Below, piece after piece: positions 1-8,015 of a stretch of 64,000 nt of DNA. The position numbers and the translations under genes were made by a program. Each line of letters opens with the position of its first letter. Within the stretch, counting starts at the first letter, position 1. The notes under the pieces are model-generated. The model did no database searches. It had not been told where the DNA came from and was given only the letters and a program-made list of their open reading frames with translations. Source of the stretch: Streptomyces flavochromogenes (GTDB lineage Bacteria > Actinomycetota > Actinomycetes > Streptomycetales > Streptomycetaceae); NCBI RefSeq assembly GCF_000717595.1, contig NZ_JNZO01000017.1, forward strand, positions 1 to 64,000. Reading direction: 5' to 3'.

Positions 1-1
1 C

Positions 2-199
2 GAGAACAGCGGCCTGCCGTTCGTCATCGCCCTCAACGGCTTCGACGGCGCCCAGCCGTACCAGCCCGAGGAGGTCCGCGAGGCCCTCCAGATCGGCCCG
101 GACACCCCCATCATCACCACCGACGCCCGGCACCGCGCCGACGCCAAGAGCGCGCTCATCACTCTCGTGGAGCACGCCCTCATGGCCCGCCTGCGGTAG
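2..199 (+). CDS. cvnD: CvnD-type GTP-binding protein of a conservon, C-terminal fragment
   Basis: Only the last 65 codons lie in the window; the gene enters from the left and stops at TAG 197-199. Visible residues include the hydrophobic strand PFVIALN followed by GFDG, in the place where small GTPases carry the NKxD base-recognition motif, and TDAR near the C terminus, comparable to the G5 region. This matches the end of the small GTPase (about 200 residues) that is the last gene of streptomycete conservons (cvnA-D: sensor-like kinase, roadblock protein, DUF742 protein, GTPase). I recall a conservon next to accB-accE in S. coelicolor, which supports the call. The rest of the conservon should lie upstream, outside the window. 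It converges on accE across two strong terminators. Confidence 0.72.
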   Translation, partial: ENSGLPFVIALNGFDGAQPYQPEEVREALQIGPDTPIITTDARHRADAKSALITLVEHALMARLR

Positions 200-217
200 C
201 TGTCCCCCGGCGCCCGT

Positions 218-258
218 ACCGAAAGGCCGCGTTCCCCTCGGGGGACGCGGCCTTCGGT
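218..258 (+). terminator. Terminator hairpin after cvnD
   Basis: An inverted repeat of about 17-19 bases per arm (arms near 218-236 and 241-258, four-base loop) begins 19 bases after the cvnD stop. The stem is very GC-rich with only a small bulge. There is no long T-tract, which is common for Streptomyces terminators. Confidence 0.75.
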
Positions 259-349
259 GTGTGTCGGGACCTTGTTCGGCGTCCCGCCCAGGGCGCTGTA
301 CGGCGTGTAATGGCCTCAGAACGGCGTGTGAGGGGTCCTGGAGACACGA

Positions 350-388
350 AGAGGGCCTGAACCCGGTATTACCGGGTTCAGGCCCTCT
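350..388 (-). terminator. Terminator of accB-accE operon (probably bidirectional)
   Basis: Two perfectly complementary 18-base arms (350-367 and 371-388) are separated by a three-base loop. The stem ends 7 bases beyond the accE stop codon. It sits between two convergent genes and can serve both directions, with the second hairpin at 218-258 backing it up. Confidence 0.85.
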
Positions 389-395
389 CGGTCGC

Positions 396-599
396 TCAGC
401 GCCAGCTGTGCGGTGCGCGGAAGCCGTGCTCGCGCTCCAGGCGGCGCCAGCCGGCCGTGGTGCGGCCGCGGTGGCCCGCGGCGGTGTCCTCGTCGGACCG
501 GGCGGCGGCACGGGCGAGCAGGACGGCCGTGATGGCCGCCAGCTCCTCGGGGTCGGCGTGGCCCTTCTCGACGCGGAGAAGGTTGGCAGGGGTTGTCAC
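396..599 (-). CDS. accE: Acyl-CoA carboxylase epsilon subunit AccE
   Basis: 67-residue protein translated from a GTG at 597-599, chosen because an AGAGGAG-like site lies just upstream, overlapping the end of accB. It belongs to the small epsilon subunits that associate with actinobacterial acyl-CoA carboxylase beta subunits and stimulate activity of the complex. Typical features are a short N-terminal helix rich in acidic residues and Ala (PEELAAITAVLLAR), a low-complexity middle and a C-terminal W-rich stretch (GWRRLEREHGF, APHSW). The start lies 15 bases past the accB stop, so the two genes form an operon and are probably translationally coupled. The biotinylated alpha subunit (AccA-type) is not in this window. 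Confidence 0.9.
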   Translation of the reverse strand: MTTPANLLRVEKGHADPEELAAITAVLLARAAARSDEDTAAGHRGRTTAGWRRLEREHGFRAPHSWR

Positions 600-613
600 G
601 TGGATGACTCCTC

Positions 614-2197
614 TTACTGAGGCGGGTTGCCGTGCTTGCGGGACGGCAGGTCGGCGTGCTTGGTGCGGAGCATCGCGAGGGACCTGATGAGCACCTGGCG
701 GGTGTCGGCGGGGTCGATGACGTCGTCGACCAGGCCGCGCTCCGCCGCGTAGTACGGGTGCATCAGCTCCGCCTTGTACTCCTTGACCATGCGGGCTCGC
801 ATGGCCTCGGGATCCTCGGCCTCCGCGATCTGCTTGCGGAAGATCACGTTGGCGGCGCCCTCGGCGCCCATGACCGCGATTTCGTTGGTGGGCCAGGCGT
901 ACGTCAGGTCGGCGCCGATGGACTGGGAGTCCATGACGATGTATGCGCCGCCGTACGCCTTGCGCAGGATCAGGCTGATCCGGGGCACGGTCGCGTTGCA
1001 GTACGCGTACAGCAGCTTCGCGCCGTGCCGGATGATTCCACCGTGCTCCTGGTCGACGCCCGGCAGGAAGCCGGGTACGTCCAGAAGGGTGATGATCGGA
1101 ATGTTGAAGGCGTCGCACATCTGCACGAAGCGGGCGGCCTTCTCGGAGGCCTCGATGTCGAGGACACCGGCCAGCGTCTGCGGCTGGTTGGCGACGATGC
1201 CGACGACCTGGCCGTCGAGGCGGGCGAGCGCGCAGATGATGTTGCGGGCCCACCGCTCGTGGATCTCCAGGTAGTCGCCGTCGTCGACGAGCTCCTCGAT
1301 GACCTTGTGCATGTCGTACGGACGGTTGCCGTCGGCCGGGACCAGGTCCAGGAGCACCTCGGAGCGGCGGTCCGCCGGGTCCTCGGAGGCGACGGTCGGC
1401 GGGTTCTCGCGGTTGTTCTGCGGGAGCATCGACAGGAGGTAGCGGACCTCCGCGATGCAGGTCTCCTCGTCGTCGTAGGCGAAGTGGGAGACACCGGAGA
1501 CGCCCGCGTGGACATCGGCGCCGCCGAGGCCGTTCTGGGTGATCTCCTCGCCGGTGACCGCCTTCACGACGTCCGGTCCGGTGATGAACATCTGCGAGGT
1601 CTCGCGGACCATGAAGACGAAGTCCGTCAGCGCCGGGCTGTAGGCCGCGCCGCCGGCGCACGGGCCGAGCATCACCGAGATCTGCGGGATGACACCGCTC
1701 GCACGGGTGTTGCGCTGGAAGATGCCGCCGTAGCCGGCGAGCGCCGAGACGCCCTCCTGGATACGGGCGCCCGCGCCGTCGTTCAGGGAGACCAGCGGGG
1801 CACCGGCCGCGATGGCCATGTCCATGATCTTGTGGATCTTCGTCGCGTGGGCCTCGCCCAGCGCGCCGCCGAAGATCCGGAAGTCGTGCGCGTAGACGAA
1901 GACCGTCCGGCCCTCGACCGTGCCCCATCCGGTGATCACACCGTCGGTGTACGGCTTCTTCGCCTCCAGGCCGAAGCCCTGGGCGCGGTGCCGGCGGAGC
2001 TGCTCGACCTCGCTGAAGGAACCGGGGTCGAGCAACAGCTCGATGCGCTCGCGGGCCGTCAGCTTGCCCTTCGCGTGCTGGGCCTCGGTCGCGCGGTCAC
2101 TCGGGCCGCGGAGGGCCTGCTCGCGCAGGACGTGCAGCTCGGCCACTCGGCCACGGGCGTCAGCGGGCTCGCTCGGGATCTGGTCCACAACGGTCAT
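614..2197 (-). CDS. accB: Acetyl/propionyl-CoA carboxylase beta (carboxyltransferase) subunit AccB
   Basis: 527 residues, the usual length. It transfers carboxyl groups from carboxybiotin on the alpha subunit to acetyl- or propionyl-CoA, giving malonyl- or methylmalonyl-CoA for fatty acid and polyketide synthesis. Both crotonase-like halves are present, with oxyanion-hole glycines in GPCAGGAAYSPA and in RKAYGGAYIVM. The residue in GGAYI is Ile at position 420 by count. In S. coelicolor, AccB has Ile420, which allows acetyl-CoA, whereas PccB has Asp at the matching site and prefers propionyl-CoA; this is therefore the AccB type. The gene is first in a two-gene operon with accE. I see no strong ribosome-binding site before the ATG; the N-terminal alignment supports this start. 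Confidence 0.93.
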   Translation of the reverse strand: MTVVDQIPSEPADARGRVAELHVLREQALRGPSDRATEAQHAKGKLTARERIELLLDPGSFSEVEQLRRHRAQGFGLEAKKPYTDGVITGWGTVEGRTVFVYAHDFRIFGGALGEAHATKIHKIMDMAIAAGAPLVSLNDGAGARIQEGVSALAGYGGIFQRNTRASGVIPQISVMLGPCAGGAAYSPALTDFVFMVRETSQMFITGPDVVKAVTGEEITQNGLGGADVHAGVSGVSHFAYDDEETCIAEVRYLLSMLPQNNRENPPTVASEDPADRRSEVLLDLVPADGNRPYDMHKVIEELVDDGDYLEIHERWARNIICALARLDGQVVGIVANQPQTLAGVLDIEASEKAARFVQMCDAFNIPIITLLDVPGFLPGVDQEHGGIIRHGAKLLYAYCNATVPRISLILRKAYGGAYIVMDSQSIGADLTYAWPTNEIAVMGAEGAANVIFRKQIAEAEDPEAMRARMVKEYKAELMHPYYAAERGLVDDVIDPADTRQVLIRSLAMLRTKHADLPSRKHGNPPQ

Positions 2198-2457
2198 GTA
2201 CCGACCCTACGAAGTCGGACAAGAAAACCCCGCCGTCGACTCCGTACAGTCTCCCGTGTCGATTCCTGGTGGGGCTGGACAGAACGGCGAACTGTTCAGC
2301 ACGAGTCAACAGCCAGGTACCCCTCGTGTTTGTAGGGGTTCAACATAGACCTCGGTGGGCCCGGATCCGTCGGCCCTTCGCCGCCCCCACGGTAGCCCGC
2401 GGCGCCGAAGGGCCCGCGACCCCCGAAGGGCCGCGGGCCCCGTGTCCCGCCCCGCGG
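2198..2457. promoter_or_regulatory. Intergenic region with accB promoter and an imperfect operator
   Basis: 260 bases with no gene, between accB (transcribed away leftward) and the end of the GH101 gene. On the minus strand there is a TTGACT hexamer at 2304-2309, but no convincing -10 partner. Six-base arms ACCCCT (2319-2324) and AGGGGT (2334-2339) form an inverted repeat. The stretch 2365-2455 is extremely G/C-rich with several complementary GGGCC/GGCCC blocks and probably terminates the GH101 transcript. Confidence 0.35.
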
Positions 2458-5400
2458 TCAGCCTCCGCAGTGGAAGCGGGCGCTGCCCCAGTCCGCGTGG
2501 TCGTTCCCGTTGCCGTCGCCGCTGTCGGAGACCACCAGGTCGACCCAGGTGGCGCCGGTCACGTCGGCGCTGAGCGACCAGGCGGCGTCCGTGGCCCTGA
2601 GGACCGGTGACTTCACCCGCTCGGCGCCGTCGGCGAGGACGCTGAACTGGACGCTGCCCCGGCTGGTCTGGACGTCGTCCACCCCGACTTCGGCGGTGAG
2701 GGAGGTGCAGCGGCCGCCCAGGTAGTAGCGGACCTTCGCCGGTGCGTGGCTGCCCAGGCCCTTGGCGTACGTCACTCCCCCGATGCGCAGCGGGGAGCCG
2801 TCGCCGGTGCCGGTCTCGCCGTTGGAGAGGTCGCGCTCGACGGGGCCCCAGCCGTTGGTGGCCGAGGTCCAGTCGAGGTCGCTGGCCCAGCTGTCGGCGG
2901 TGGGCGGCGGGGGCAGCGTACGGACGGTGGTGGCGGCGGTGAGCCTCCGTTCCCCTTCCCCGAGGGCGTAGGTGAGGGAGGCGTCCAGGGTGTACGGCCG
3001 GTAGGCCGCGTCCACCGGGGGCGTCACCTGCCAGGTGGCGGTGGCCTTCCCTCCCGGCGCGACCGTGCCCAGGGTGACGGACCCGGCCGGTTCGGCGGTC
3101 CAGCCCTCCGGGAGGGTGAGCGCGGCCCGGGCACCGGAGACGTCGGCGGCCTCGTCGTTGCCGAAGGTGGCCGTGACCTGGTTCGGGCGGCCGGGCTCCA
3201 GGGTCTCGGGCGCGGTGACGGTGAGCGTGCCGCAGGCGGCGCGCTCGGTGGCCGGGCCGAGGTCGGTGACGGCGAAGGCGTCGAGGACGAAGTCGGCGCC
3301 GTCCGGCGCGTCACCGCGCTTGCGCAGCCCGGTCCAGGTGTCGCCGCAGCCGGCGGTGACGGTCTCGGAGAAGTGCCCGCTGTCCCGCTGCTGTCCGATC
3401 GGGGTGCGGCGGGTCTCCACCGGGGTCCCGTTCGTCCGGTCGTAGCCGGTGATCCACTCGTACGCGCCCGCGTGGCTCGACCGGTAGTCGTACTCGACGC
3501 GGTAGGTGCGGCCGTCCTTCATGGGGACGGTCCAGGGCGCGGTCCGGTAGACGAGTCCGCTGTTCTCGTCGTGGGACTTGAGGGACTCGGCGCCGCCGAT
3601 GACGTCGTCGATCAGCTTCCCGTTCCAGCCGGCCTGGGTGTAGGGGGCGTGGAGCTGGGCGATGTGGGTGCGCGGGTCGGTGGTGCCGCCCGCGTCGCCC
3701 TTGAGGAAGGGGCCCCAGCCCTGGTCGACGGCCTCGAAGTCCTCGTACACCACGGTCCCGGCCTTGGTGGCGGGGGCGTTGGCGACGATCCGGACGTCGT
3801 CGATCCGGACGGTGGCGGCGCTGCCGCTCGCGGCCTGGATCCTGAGCGGGGTGCTGCCGCCGGGCGGGGCGGTGAAGGTGACCTTGGCGCGCTGGAAGCG
3901 GGTGCCGTTCCAGTCGGAGGCGGCGACCCGGTCCTGGAGCGAGGACCGTTCGACGGTGACGGACTGCCCGCCTGCGGAGAGGGTGGTGGGCCGGACGGCG
4001 CCGGGCTGGACCTCGATCAGGGCGGAGGCGGTGTACCGCTTGCCCGGGGTGAGGCCGGTGATCCGCTGGCCGACCGAGGCGGTGGCGGTGCCGGAGAGCT
4101 TCGCGCTGTTGCGGCCCTGCTCGTCGGTGTCACGGGCGACGGTGCCCGTCCTGGTCCAGGAGCCGAGCCCGGCGTCGTTGAAGCCGGGGTCCTTCACCGG
4201 GGTGCCCTGGCCCCACTTCGGGGCGGGCTGTGCGGGCGCGCGGTCGGGGTGGAGGACGTAGGGCTGTCCGGCGACGGCGTCGAGGGTGATCCTCCCGTCG
4301 GTGGGCCGCACGGTGGCGGTCTTCACCCGCCCGTTGTCGGTGAGCTGGTAGACCGTGTACGAGCGGGTGCCGGCGGGGACGGACCACGTGGTCGTGCCGC
4401 CCGCCTTGTTGTAGTGGTAGAGCTTCGTGCCGCCGGTCTTCCCTCCGGCCGTTCCGTCGGACCAGGGCAGCAGGTAGCTCTCGCCGTCGAGGACCTTGCG
4501 GCCGTCCTCGTAGAAGGTGCGGCGGCCGTTCTCGACGGTGCCGCGGACCCCGCCGGTGAAGGTGATGTCGTTGCCGTTCCAGCGGGTGATCCGCTGCTGC
4601 TGGAGGTACTTGGCGGGCAGGTTCCGCTGCCAGATGTTGGCGGTGAAGTCGTTCCAGTCGGTCTCGCCGGTCCAGCCCTCGAAGTCGACGAGGGCGGTCT
4701 GTCCGAGGACCGGGTGGTTGTTCCAGACGTCCTTCTCGCCGTTGCGGATGAAGCGGACGATCTGCGAGTTGAGGCCCTTGTTGGTCGCGCCGCCGTAGTC
4801 GAGGTCGTTGGCCCAGTGGGACCAGAGGGAGGCCCGCTCGAACTTCTCGGACCACTCGGTGGCGACGTTCCAGCCCTGCTTCTGGACGGCGCGCATCGTC
4901 TCGTCGGCGATCCAGCCGTGGGTGTAGTAGACGTCGATGTAGAGGGTGGAGAGGTTGCGGTCGGTCTCGTCGCGCAGCTGTTTGAAGCGGCGGGCGAGGT
5001 CACCGCTGTTGATGTCGCGGCGCTGGTCGATGTAATAGCTCTGGTTGAGCCAGTTCCAGCCGGGCTTCGTCCTGTCGACGAGGGTCTCGCTGAAGTTCCT
5101 GGCCTCGGGGTACGACTCGGTGGCGTTGACGTGGACGCCGAAGTCCGCGCCCCACTTCCGGCCCTCCTTGAGGAGGACGTTGAGGTCGGCGAGGCCGCCG
5201 GCCCGCTTGTTGTAGTTGCCGCCGTAGTCGGGGTGGGCCGAGTCGTGGCCCTCGGAGCCGTACCCCTTGAGCAGCGCGAACTGGCCGAGTCCGTCGGTGG
5301 AGAGCGAGATCCGCTTGACGTCGTCGAGGGTGCGCAGGAAGGGGTGGGTGGCCTGGGAGGCGAAGTTGAACGGGATGTGGGCGACGACCCGGTCGGGGGT

Positions 5401-6360
5401 GTCCTCGCTGCCCGGGGCCTTGATCCCGATCGTGCGGAAGGCGACGGCGCCGTCCTGCCAGTCGGTGGTGCCGTCGGCGTTGGCATCGGGGGTGACGACG
5501 ACCTTGGCCCAGGGCAGGGCGTCGCCGCTCGCGGGCTTCGGGGCGCCTTCGCCGCGGTAGGTCCACTGGCCGGACCAGACGCCGACGCGGGTCTCGGTGC
5601 CGGTGCCGGTGGGCTGCTTGCGGGCCTGGTGCCAGAAGCGGGCGCCGTCGCGGGCGGAGGCCCCGGTGGGCCTGTCGTAGCTGGAGTTGGACTCGACGGC
5701 GGCGGCGAGCCGCCCGGTGCTGACGATCGCGTAGCTCGCACCCACCGGGTCGGCCTCGGCGGCGGTCGCGTCGGTGACCTGGGCGAAGACGTCGGCGGTG
5801 CGGGTGGAGTCCGGGTCGAGCCGGGTGAAGGCGGTCGCGGCGCCGGCGTCCGAGGAACCGACGGAGACCAGGTCGTGGCCCGGTATGTCGAGGGTGCCGA
5901 CCCGGAAGACCTCGGTGTCGCGGACGGCGGTCACCCGGAACGTGGTGGCCCGCCCGTCGACGCTCAGCCGCGCGTCGATCTCGACGCCGGGCAGGTCGGG
6001 GAAGGTGAGGGTGTACGCGGCGGAGGAGGCGGTGAGGACGGGGGCGCCCTCGGCCCGGACGGCGTGGGCGGTGCCGTTGAGGACGATCTGCGTGACGGGG
6101 GCCGTACTGCCGAGGATCCGGGCGCCGCTCGCGCGGTCGGTGTACGACAGGACGCGGGGGAAGTCCTCTGCGACGGCCACGGAGAGCTGACGGGAGGCGA
6201 TGACGGGGCCGTCGGTGGCCGTGGCGCCGGCTGCCGCCGTGTCGGTGGCCGCGGGGACGGCTCCCTCGGCCAGGGCGGGCCCGGCCAGGGCGAACACGGC
6301 GGAGGAAGCGACGGCGAGCGCACAGGCCGCACGGATTCTTCGCGAAGGGGGGAGGGACAT
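2458..6360 (-). CDS. Secreted GH101 endo-alpha-N-acetylgalactosaminidase
   Basis: 1300 residues. The N terminus (MSLPPSRRIRAACAL..., hydrophobic core, ALAEG) is a Sec signal peptide, which fixes the start at ATG 6358-6360 although no good ribosome-binding site is visible. The order looks like: beta-sandwich domain (about 50-270), a TIM-barrel catalytic domain (about 290-620), beta-sandwich and galactose-binding-like modules (about 760-1060), a NEW3-like domain (about 1080-1150) and a C-terminal NPCBM domain (about 1160-1300). Candidate catalytic residues are Asp476 in YIDVYY (nucleophile) and Glu502 in ATEWSE (acid/base), as in GH101 enzymes that release Gal-beta-1,3-GalNAc from mucin-type O-glycans. 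Monocistronic. A direct-repeat element lies 64-97 bases upstream (6424-6457). Confidence 0.88.
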   Translation of the reverse strand: MSLPPSRRIRAACALAVASSAVFALAGPALAEGAVPAATDTAAAGATATDGPVIASRQLSVAVAEDFPRVLSYTDRASGARILGSTAPVTQIVLNGTAHAVRAEGAPVLTASSAAYTLTFPDLPGVEIDARLSVDGRATTFRVTAVRDTEVFRVGTLDIPGHDLVSVGSSDAGAATAFTRLDPDSTRTADVFAQVTDATAAEADPVGASYAIVSTGRLAAAVESNSSYDRPTGASARDGARFWHQARKQPTGTGTETRVGVWSGQWTYRGEGAPKPASGDALPWAKVVVTPDANADGTTDWQDGAVAFRTIGIKAPGSEDTPDRVVAHIPFNFASQATHPFLRTLDDVKRISLSTDGLGQFALLKGYGSEGHDSAHPDYGGNYNKRAGGLADLNVLLKEGRKWGADFGVHVNATESYPEARNFSETLVDRTKPGWNWLNQSYYIDQRRDINSGDLARRFKQLRDETDRNLSTLYIDVYYTHGWIADETMRAVQKQGWNVATEWSEKFERASLWSHWANDLDYGGATNKGLNSQIVRFIRNGEKDVWNNHPVLGQTALVDFEGWTGETDWNDFTANIWQRNLPAKYLQQQRITRWNGNDITFTGGVRGTVENGRRTFYEDGRKVLDGESYLLPWSDGTAGGKTGGTKLYHYNKAGGTTTWSVPAGTRSYTVYQLTDNGRVKTATVRPTDGRITLDAVAGQPYVLHPDRAPAQPAPKWGQGTPVKDPGFNDAGLGSWTRTGTVARDTDEQGRNSAKLSGTATASVGQRITGLTPGKRYTASALIEVQPGAVRPTTLSAGGQSVTVERSSLQDRVAASDWNGTRFQRAKVTFTAPPGGSTPLRIQAASGSAATVRIDDVRIVANAPATKAGTVVYEDFEAVDQGWGPFLKGDAGGTTDPRTHIAQLHAPYTQAGWNGKLIDDVIGGAESLKSHDENSGLVYRTAPWTVPMKDGRTYRVEYDYRSSHAGAYEWITGYDRTNGTPVETRRTPIGQQRDSGHFSETVTAGCGDTWTGLRKRGDAPDGADFVLDAFAVTDLGPATERAACGTLTVTAPETLEPGRPNQVTATFGNDEAADVSGARAALTLPEGWTAEPAGSVTLGTVAPGGKATATWQVTPPVDAAYRPYTLDASLTYALGEGERRLTAATTVRTLPPPPTADSWASDLDWTSATNGWGPVERDLSNGETGTGDGSPLRIGGVTYAKGLGSHAPAKVRYYLGGRCTSLTAEVGVDDVQTSRGSVQFSVLADGAERVKSPVLRATDAAWSLSADVTGATWVDLVVSDSGDGNGNDHADWGSARFHCGG

Positions 6361-6423
6361 GCGCACTAGTTGGCCCCGCCCCGGCGGGGCCGTCAACGAG
6401 ATCGCGCCGCGCGGGCCCCTCCA

Positions 6424-6457
6424 GTCCAAGAACCCCCTTCGGATAGTCCAAGTGACC
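6424..6457 (-). promoter_or_regulatory. Direct-repeat operator upstream of GH101 gene, twin of 58153-58185
   Basis: On the plus strand GTCCAAG occurs at 6424-6430 and again at 6446-6452, where it continues as GTCCAAGTGACC (to 6457). Read toward the gene this is GGTCACTTGGAC, then 14-15 bases, then CTTGGAC. Nearly the same arrangement precedes the phospholipase C gene at 58 kb. The unit GGTCACTTGGA fits 10 of 11 positions of the streptomycete PHO-box repeat as I remember it, but the second unit fits poorly, so the identity of the regulator is open. Confidence 0.5.
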
Positions 6458-6491
6458 ACCGAAGAGGGCTCTTTCGGACCGGAACCGCCGG

Positions 6492-7001
6492 TCAGCAGCC
6501 GCCGCAGTTGTAGAAGGTCACGTCCCAGTGGTTGCCCTCGTCGGCGTAGACGTTGCCCGCGCCGGACTTCCACTGCGGGGCGCCGTCACCGCGTACACCG
6601 ATGTACGTGAACGTGTTCTTCACGTAGTTGGTGACGCAGGTGGCCTTGCCGAAGTCGAGCTTGTAGCCGTTCCAGTGGGAGTACGTGCCGCTCGCGTGGC
6701 CGGTCTCGGTGCCGCCGGTGATGTTGAGGGCGCAGCCGCTGGCGCTCCGCAGGGTCTGGGCGCCCTGGGCGGTGGCCAGGTTCAGCTGGTCGAAGGACGT
6801 GCACGTGGCGACGTTGCGGTTGGAGCAGTTGCCGGACGAGGACCAGGTGATCCCGGAGGACCGGAACATCGAGGTCGCGGTTGCGTGGCTGATCTTCGTG
6901 ACGGCGTGGGCCTCGCCCGCGGCGGTGAGGACGCCGACGCCCGGCGCGAAGAGCGCGCCGAGGACGAGGGCGAGGGCGGTGAGGACGGAGCGGAGCTTCA
7001 T
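6492..7001 (-). CDS. Small secreted protein, peptidase M15-like fold
   Basis: 169 residues. An N-terminal signal peptide (MKLRSVLTALALVLG... AHA) leaves about 135 mature residues with six cysteines, probably in disulfides. The stretch YSHWNGYKLD resembles the S-H-x-x-G-x-x-x-D zinc motif of D-Ala-D-Ala carboxypeptidase-like M15 enzymes, with NHWDV near the C terminus as a possible third ligand. Conserved secreted proteins of this kind are frequent in streptomycetes, mostly annotated as hypothetical. The role is unproven; a cell-wall hydrolase or an inactive relative is the best guess. It is transcribed alone and ends 131 bases before the GH101 start; no terminator is obvious between them, so the two could share a transcript. 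Confidence 0.6.
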   Translation of the reverse strand: MKLRSVLTALALVLGALFAPGVGVLTAAGEAHAVTKISHATATSMFRSSGITWSSSGNCSNRNVATCTSFDQLNLATAQGAQTLRSASGCALNITGGTETGHASGTYSHWNGYKLDFGKATCVTNYVKNTFTYIGVRGDGAPQWKSGAGNVYADEGNHWDVTFYNCGGC

Positions 7002-7151
7002 GGGGTTGCCTCCTGCTGGTGACCGTGGCGGTGGGGACGGTTGTGCAGGTGGTGCTCTGGTGCTCTGGTGCGCTGCGCGCAGGGAGATGGTGCCGCAGTT
7101 CTACGCGCGTCCGCCAGAGGGCGTCGGCACCCTGGCGGCACCTTTCGGGTG

Positions 7152-7218
7152 AACATCTTCCAGAGATGTTGAAAGTTGAACGGAATGCGTCTACAGTCGT
7201 TCTCGTTGAAGGTTCAAC
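7152..7218 (+). promoter_or_regulatory. Operator cluster upstream of yceI
   Basis: Three elements lie within 67 bases: a perfect inverted repeat AACATCT/AGATGTT (7152-7158 and 7164-7170, five-base spacer), two direct GTTGAA copies (7168-7173 and 7175-7180), and the near-perfect palindrome GTTGAA-GG-TTCAAC at 7205-7218. A/T-rich palindromes of this kind are typical of MarR-family sites. No MarR gene is adjacent. The last palindrome is 43 bases before the yceI start, where it would overlap a promoter. Confidence 0.55.
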
Positions 7219-7260
7219 AAGAACCGCTCAACACACATCCCGATCAAGGAGCTGTCAGAC

Positions 7261-7872
7261 ATGGGTTTCTTCAACCGCAAGAGCAACGAGTCCGCCGTCG
7301 CCGTCGCCACCCTCCCGGTGGACCCGGCCCTGACCGCCCTGACCGGCGACTACACCATCGACCCGGCCCACAGCAGCATCGGCTTCACCGTCCGTCACGC
7401 CATGGTCACCAACGTCCGCGGCACCTTCGCCGAGCACGAGGGCGCCCTGACGCTGGACGGCACGAACCCGGACGCCTCCACCGCCTCGATCGACGTCAGG
7501 ATCGCCTCGATCGACACGGGCATCGCGGACCGCGACGGCCACCTGCGCAGCGGCGACTTCTTCGACGCCGAGCAGTTCCCGCTCATGACGTTCCGCTCCC
7601 TGCACGCCCAGCAGCTGGGCGGCGACAAGTACCGGATCACCGGCGACCTGACCATCAAGGACGTCACGAAGCCGCTCGCGATCGACCTGGAGTTCAACGG
7701 CTCCGCGACCGACGTCTACGGCAACGAGCGCGTCGGCTTCGAGGGCTCCGCCGAGATCCTGCGCTCCGACTGGGGTCTGACCTGGAACGCGGCCCTGGAG
7801 ACCGGCGGCGTCATGGTCAGCGACAAGGTCAAGCTGAACTTCGACATCTCGGCGATCAAGAACGCCGCCTGA
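7261..7872 (+). CDS. YceI-family lipocalin-like protein
   Basis: 203 residues, no signal peptide (the N terminus MGFFNRKSNESA is polar), so cytoplasmic, unlike E. coli YceI. The body has the YceI beta-barrel pattern: YTIDPAHSSIGFTVRHAMVTNVRG at its start (shown here in parts: IDPAHS, GFTVRHAM, VRGTF), then RDGHLRSGDFFD, FPLMTF, and DLTIKDVTKPL. Members bind polyprenyl or fatty-acyl chains, or amides, inside the barrel. AAGGAG lies about nine bases before the ATG. It is monocistronic, followed by a strong hairpin at 7935-7974, and preceded by the operator cluster described above, which suggests repression by a MarR-type regulator encoded elsewhere. Confidence 0.88.
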   Translation: MGFFNRKSNESAVAVATLPVDPALTALTGDYTIDPAHSSIGFTVRHAMVTNVRGTFAEHEGALTLDGTNPDASTASIDVRIASIDTGIADRDGHLRSGDFFDAEQFPLMTFRSLHAQQLGGDKYRITGDLTIKDVTKPLAIDLEFNGSATDVYGNERVGFEGSAEILRSDWGLTWNAALETGGVMVSDKVKLNFDISAIKNAA

Positions 7873-7934
7873 TCCTGAGATCCAGGCCCGGTCCTGGGCC
7901 CGATCCCGGCCCCAGCCCGGCCCCGACGTCACAC

Positions 7935-7974
7935 GAGCGCGCCCGCCCTCCGCAGCAGCGGAAGGCGGGCGCTC
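7935..7974. terminator. Bidirectional terminator between yceI and the serine hydrolase
   Basis: An inverted repeat with arms of about 17-19 bases (7935-7953 and 7958-7974, AGCA loop, a small bulge) separates two convergent genes. The stem is almost entirely G/C. Confidence 0.75.
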
Positions 7975-8015
7975 GGCGTTGCGCGCTCGGTGGACCGGCC
8001 CCTGTCCGTACCCCC

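Noticed and set aside
2304..2340. A clear accB promoter
   Set aside because: TTGACT is present but no -10 of any usual type is at a suitable distance, so only a low-confidence regulatory region was listed.
2746..6369. A 1207-codon open frame on the plus strand, opposite the GH101 gene
   Set aside because: It has Gly/Asp/Val-rich low-complexity composition and no motifs. In GC-rich genomes, frames antisense to a real gene stay open by codon bias alone.
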